64,000 nucleotides of DNA from Mercurialis annua. Taxonomy: Eukaryota > Streptophyta > Magnoliopsida > Malpighiales > Euphorbiaceae. Location of the stretch: assembly GCF_937616625.2 (NCBI RefSeq), contig NC_065570.1:69033665-69097664 (forward strand), read 5' to 3'. Both the position numbers and the translations under genes were made by a program. Below, piece by piece: positions 59,840 to 64,000 of the stretch (positions within the stretch are counted from its first letter, which is position 1; each line of letters opens with the position of its first letter). Under the pieces are notes generated by a model, which did not search any database, had not been told where the DNA came from, and saw only the letters and a program-made list of their open reading frames with translations.

Positions 59840-60920
59840 ATTTGAATAGAGAAAAATGAAGAAACCCGATATGAAAAGGATTTGAAATTTTAAGACTATA
59901 AAACCAACTTAATAATCTCACTAATGCTTACTTACTCTTACTTGGCTCTTAAACCCAAAATTGAATCTAATTAGAAGCTTGAAAAGATGATGACTGCACC
60001 TGCTATTCAATTTAACCATACTTTTCAAGCTTATTCACCACACACACTGCATTCTCTTCTAATTAATTTCCATTACTCCAGCCTCACATTTGTAAGAGAT
60101 TTTGAATTTAACTTTATTTCACTTTTTCTTCTGTTGCTGATGTTGAGATTATCCACCAGGAGATTATTAATTTACACGACTTAGCCGTCAGGTTGAGGGC
60201 GAGCTCGTTGGGTGATGACGATGTTTATGTTTACGATGAAGTCGGAGAAGAAGAAGAACCCCCTACTTCAGGGGTGTCTACATCGGTGCTTATGAAGTTG
60301 AAGGCGGAGAGCTTTACTGCAGCGGAGAGCGGTGGCAGTGACTGTGCAATTTGTTTGGAAGATTTTGGCGGTGATGAAAAGAAGGTGGTGATCAAGATGC
60401 CGAACTGCGGTCACAGTTTTCATGAAAACTGTATCTTTAGATGGTTGCAGAAGAAAAAATCTTGCCCTATGTGCCGACGTCAAGTTGAAGACTGATCTTG
60501 CTGTTAATGTCTTATTTTAGTTTATTGTTAGATTTATAACTTTGATTAGGTGTTTTTCATTTGTAATTACACTAATTGCAGTTTTGAGAATTTTGCTGTA
60601 TTGAACTATAATGTCATATTTAGTCCAAAGAATTTATCAAGTGTTTTTTGTTTCCTCAAATACATGATTGATTGTAATATTTAGTCCAAAAAAATATTTC
60701 CTGAAGACTGAAAAAGATTTTCGAAAATTTAGAGTTTTAGTGTTTGTACTTGGCGTCAATGAGGATAATAAATTAATAATCAAGAATAAGAATACAAAAT
60801 GACATGAAGAACATCAACGGTAGTATTTATTTTTTTCATTGATTTGAAATAGCCAGCTAAATTCGTGGCTCTCTACAATTTTCAGTGCAATTTACAAAAT
60901 TCACAATCATCTTCATTCCG
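59840..60920 (+). repeat. Duplicated RING-gene segment, copy B
   Basis: Inverted partner of 30600-31860. Upstream text (gatatgaaaaggatttgaaa, 'ctataaaaccaac'), the gene relic, and the 3' flank up to 'gtggctctctacaatttt' near 60890 all align with copy A. Small indels are present in both flanks. Confidence 0.8.
59987..60495 (+). pseudogene. RING-H2 E3 ligase pseudogene
   Basis: Diverged copy of the RING gene at 31021-31758. It starts with the same MMTA residues and AYSPH, LHSLLINFHYSS and FVRDFE, then loses roughly 65-70 codons (the part of copy A from GRLTQIQ to about ITEPY). The deletion shifts the frame, which ends at a TAG at 60182-60184. After the stop, the original frame is open again without an ATG near its start (60193 is TTG) and codes for an undamaged finger: DCAICLEDF, NCGHSFHENC, KKKSCPMC, ending QVED at 60495. 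A finger-only protein from an internal ATG (MKLKAESF, about 60292) is conceivable, but the full ligase cannot be made. Confidence 0.82.
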
Positions 60921-61110
60921 GCCTATACGTACAAAACTATCCCCATAAATTTGCTAAATAACATGGGGTATAACTATATTTAACTGTGACACAGGTCTAT
61001 TTACAGTACCATTGAAAAGGCTTATGGATATTAAAGGGAACAAAAAATAATGAGCAACCAAACATAAGAAAACCATTTTACCCTCCTTACATTTAGGAGG
61101 GACCGTGGGA
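60921..61110. other. 3' region of the FAB1-like gene
   Basis: A short spacer between the RING pseudogene segment and the FAB1-like stop codon at 61111. It probably includes the FAB1 3' UTR. Nothing else is seen. Confidence 0.5.
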
Positions 61111-64000
61111 TTACCAATTATCGGGGACACTCAAGAAGTGTGCAGCCATAAACTTTCTGAACCTTTTTTTGTACTCTATCGGAGAAATGACGGTTGGCCT
61201 TTCATTCTTTGGAAGAACAAGGGAAGATTTGGCCCATGTTTCCAGTTGCTTATCCCAGGTATACTGCCTAAGGTAATCAATAATCCCACATACAAGTTCC
61301 CGTCCTTCAGTATCTACCCCGACAAGCAACGAATAATCCATAACGTTAATTGACTGCAAAGACAAGTAAGAAGTTAATCAGCCAAAAGAAAACAGGACAA
61401 CCATAATTTCCAAATTATCAGCACAAGCACTGTCAAACTGGTAATCATCAACGTTTCTCCGAAACAGAAAAATCAAAAAAAAAAGTCTAATTTAAAGAAG
61501 AACTAAGGGGACTCACATTAAGGAATGTGGTGTCATTCCAGACAGCACGTTCTAGCAGACGCTTGGCTTTATTATTTACATATAGCGGAGATGAATTCAT
61601 GTCATTCACAAAGTTTTGATCCAATAGAACATCATCTGAACCAGCAGCAGCTGAAGTGAATCGAGAATGAAGAGCACCTTTAAGATCATACTGGCGAGTA
61701 ATGTTTCGACCAAAAGAAAGATTCTCCATAACCATCACATCATGCCTCATTTCTTTTCCACTTTTTGTCTGTCTAATGATTACCTGCAAAATTTTATCAA
61801 AACGTTTAGATTTTTAAAGAAAAGTGTAGGCTATCAAAGTTTAAAAGAGTAATATAACGGACCTGATAAATTCCGAGGACTTTAGCCAGACATGTTTGGT
61901 TCCCCAACTCAAATGACTCATTCATGTACTTAAAATAATGGGGAGCAAACTGAACAAATGATTCAAATTCTGTCTTCTGAATTTCCTTTATGATGAACCT
62001 GTCATCCAAGGTTTTAGCGAAAAAGCATTTGCTCTTTCCACCTTTAGCATTCCAGTTCCTGCAACGACTAAGAGATGCAATATAATCTACTTCAGATGGA
62101 CAGCAACGACTCCGAAGATCACGAAACTGGCTCTCATATACACATATCACTGAATATTTACCCTTTCCAAGTGATTTTGAAACCCCAAAATGGACTTCGT
62201 AGCTATCATTCTGTGTAGCAGCCAGAGACTCCAACAAACTTTTACCATCAAAGCTGGAGAAGCGAGATTCCAACAAACTCAAGCCATCAAAACTGGAGAA
62301 GCGTGGTTCTTCAGGAGATGTGCTCAACAATGAATCTGAGTCGGAAAAACCATTGAAAGACCAGCGCGAGGAAATTCGTGTGGGAGCTCGACTCGGGAAT
62401 TGTAAACTTTCATTTGATTTATCAGAAAAGCTGCCTTTTTTCTGATCATCCTCATTTAAAACAGGTAAATCTTTCAGAAATGCCAAAGCACAGGCAATTA
62501 TACTAGAGAGTTCTCCATCATAGTCCCTCACAATGTAATTATCAGTTCCAAGTGGGATGTGCAGCCTTTGTCCTTCCTCGCTTATTATCTGATAAGCTGG
62601 AGAGATATCATCTTCCATATAGCTACTAATTGACTGAAATTTGGGCATGAAACCTCTTTCAAGATCCTCCATATACATCTGAAGGATCTCTGAAAATGGC
62701 ATCCAGAACCATCCGCTTGAGTTTTCTAAACATACTAACGAATGTAGAGCTGTATCTTTTTTAAATGCATCTGAAGAAATGACAGCATCGCTGTTTCTAA
62801 CAAATGGGCCAACTGGAATGTTCCTTTCGACGTCCACGTCCCCAATCATAGCAGCAGCTTCGAAACTACTATCAACCGAATGATTGTGAACACAATCATC
62901 CGATTTCATAAATAACTCAGGGCTGAGAGATCTATTCTGGCTTAAATGATCCATGTTTGACCTCTTGATATCTTCAGCAGTAGAAAAAGAGTGATCCAGA
63001 TCATCCTGTACTCTAGATTCTTGCAAAGAAGCACTTGGAATTTCTTGAATTGGAACTCCATTTAATGCAACAGAGTTGCTCAACTCACCTATCAAATTGC
63101 CACTTTCAGTCCGTTCAGTTTTGCTATCAATGGTAGTAGTCGTCATCTTTGGATTCACTTGGTCAAGCACTGGTTTCTCAATAGTAGCAGTGCAAACCAA
63201 AGAAGGATCAGGTAAGAGCAGTGAGTTCAGCCGCCTCTCCCAAATGGTTGATTCAAGAAGAAGCTCCCATAATAACCGGTTTAAAATAAGAAACTTGTAA
63301 TCAGCCGTGTCTGCATTTCCATTCTTAGCAATGACATTGACAATGCTTGCCTGATTATTTCCCCGCAAGGTTGCAGACAAGCAGACAAACAAAACTACCT
63401 TAGCAGTGAATATAAAATGAATAAATTTCTCAGGGATTTGGAATTTAAACAAAAACATAACTCAAGTTCAATATGTAGCAAAACAACACTGAGTAATCTT
63501 TCAGCTAATTTAGTGATGGAGTAACTGGTGTTCCTCAATCAGGCAGAAGAATTTTGAATCCACAACAAGTGAGTTAGATTCCAGTATGGGTATCTCCTAA
63601 GTGAAAAGTCTCTAGTTTTACGATCCAAGTTTCACTGATTAGTTTTTAAGGCATTACACAGATTAGCATTAGACAAATTTTGAGCAGCAATCTCTTATTA
63701 TAGCTATGCAACCCCCAGCAAACACCACCCCCCATCCAAACCAAACCCTCAAAAATACCCAACTCTCTCTTAATTCTATCGTATTACAAAATCTCACAGG
63801 TAAGGGAAAAAAACAAGCATTGAAAGAGAACTAACCTCGAACCCGGATTTTTCCTGCTTCAACATGTCTTCAATATGAGAGAATTCTTTCAACGACCCTC
63901 CAAGGTTCAGTTTACATCCTTCAAATTTTAATCTTAACTTCTTCAAAGCGTCTGCAACGCCATTGAAGAGTGATATCCCTTTTGAATACACCTTTAAAAA
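61111..64000 (-). CDS. FAB1/PIKfyve-type PtdIns3P 5-kinase, C-terminal part
   Basis: This enzyme makes PtdIns(3,5)P2 from PtdIns3P on endosomal and vacuolar membranes. The gene enters from beyond 64000; the visible exons are 64000-63836, 63350-61863, 61783-61517 and 61353-61111, all in phase 0, about 720 residues. Upstream text (VADALKKLRLKFEG; NRLLWELLLESTIWERRL) fits the family's region between chaperonin-like and kinase domains. The PIPK-type kinase starts around FGVSKSLGKGKYSVICVY and continues FIIKEIQKTEFESF, VMENLSFGRNITRQYDLKG, NVMDYSLLVGVD and the activation segment GIIDYLRQYTWDKQLETW, ending at the usual C-terminus. A FYVE domain cannot be judged because the N-terminus is outside. 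A 13-residue repeat (SRFSSFDGLSLLE / SRFSSFDGKSLLE, about 62230-62310) precedes the kinase. Neighbourhood with GT47 and lectin-kinase genes suggests FAB1D. Confidence 0.92.

Larger units (their letters stand above)
56502..59840. other. Intergenic region rich in foldback elements
   Basis: No gene is supported in these 3.3 kb. After the GT47 3' UTR there are two inverted-repeat elements (56897-57385 and 58390-58850) and a SINE (59189-59372). The rest is AT-rich. Confidence 0.55.

Overview
This is nuclear DNA from a eudicot plant. It is AT-rich, its genes are split by short introns with GT/AG borders, and every recognisable protein belongs to a plant family. Transposable elements of many classes lie between and inside the genes. 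I cannot name the species from the sequence. No bacterial operon, CRISPR array, rRNA or true tRNA gene was seen.

Layout from left to right. 0-4.4 kb: AT-rich DNA with local duplications and a broken CC-NBS-LRR resistance-gene relic (2929-3502, -). 4.5-13.3 kb: a divergent pair, protein tyrosine phosphatase PTP1 (-, 8 exons, 340 aa) and a NIPA-type magnesium transporter (+, 9 exons, 347 aa), with a complete Helitron between them. 16.3-18.7 kb: a group I WRKY factor of the WRKY33 type (-, 5 exons, 572 aa). 19-25.3 kb: MITEs, a tandem array of about 170-200 bp units, and a decayed VQ-motif gene. 25.3-28.5 kb: arm A of an inverted duplication carrying a class III chitinase (+). 29.5-31.8 kb: a Mutator-like foldback element and a RING-H2 E3 ligase (-). 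34.2-36.7 kb: an intronless G-type lectin receptor kinase (+). 37.3-41.2 kb: a GDSL esterase/lipase (-) with three short elements in its introns. 41.3-46.9 kb: an intact LINE with target-site duplication, just upstream of the GDSL core promoter. 47.6-52.8 kb: a truncated LINE relic, then arm B of the inverted duplication with the second chitinase (-), a SINE and a TRIM element. 54.1-56.5 kb: a GT47/exostosin glycosyltransferase (+). 56.9-60.9 kb: foldback elements, a SINE and a decayed second RING gene (+). 61.1-64.0 kb: the C-terminal part of a FAB1/PIKfyve-type phosphoinositide kinase (-) that runs off the window.

The genes form no single pathway. From memory, several look like conserved neighbours in Arabidopsis: PTP1 with a NIPA gene near At1g718-719, and the lectin kinase, exostosin and FAB1D near At1g3426-3430. 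If so, the chitinases, RING genes and LINE are lineage-specific additions to an old gene order. The most informative signal is the chitinase pair. Coding regions and proximal promoters are about 99% identical while the outer flanks of the same duplication have diverged strongly, which suggests gene conversion. Exon borders were read by eye, joined in frame, and compared with remembered family sequences; no search was run.
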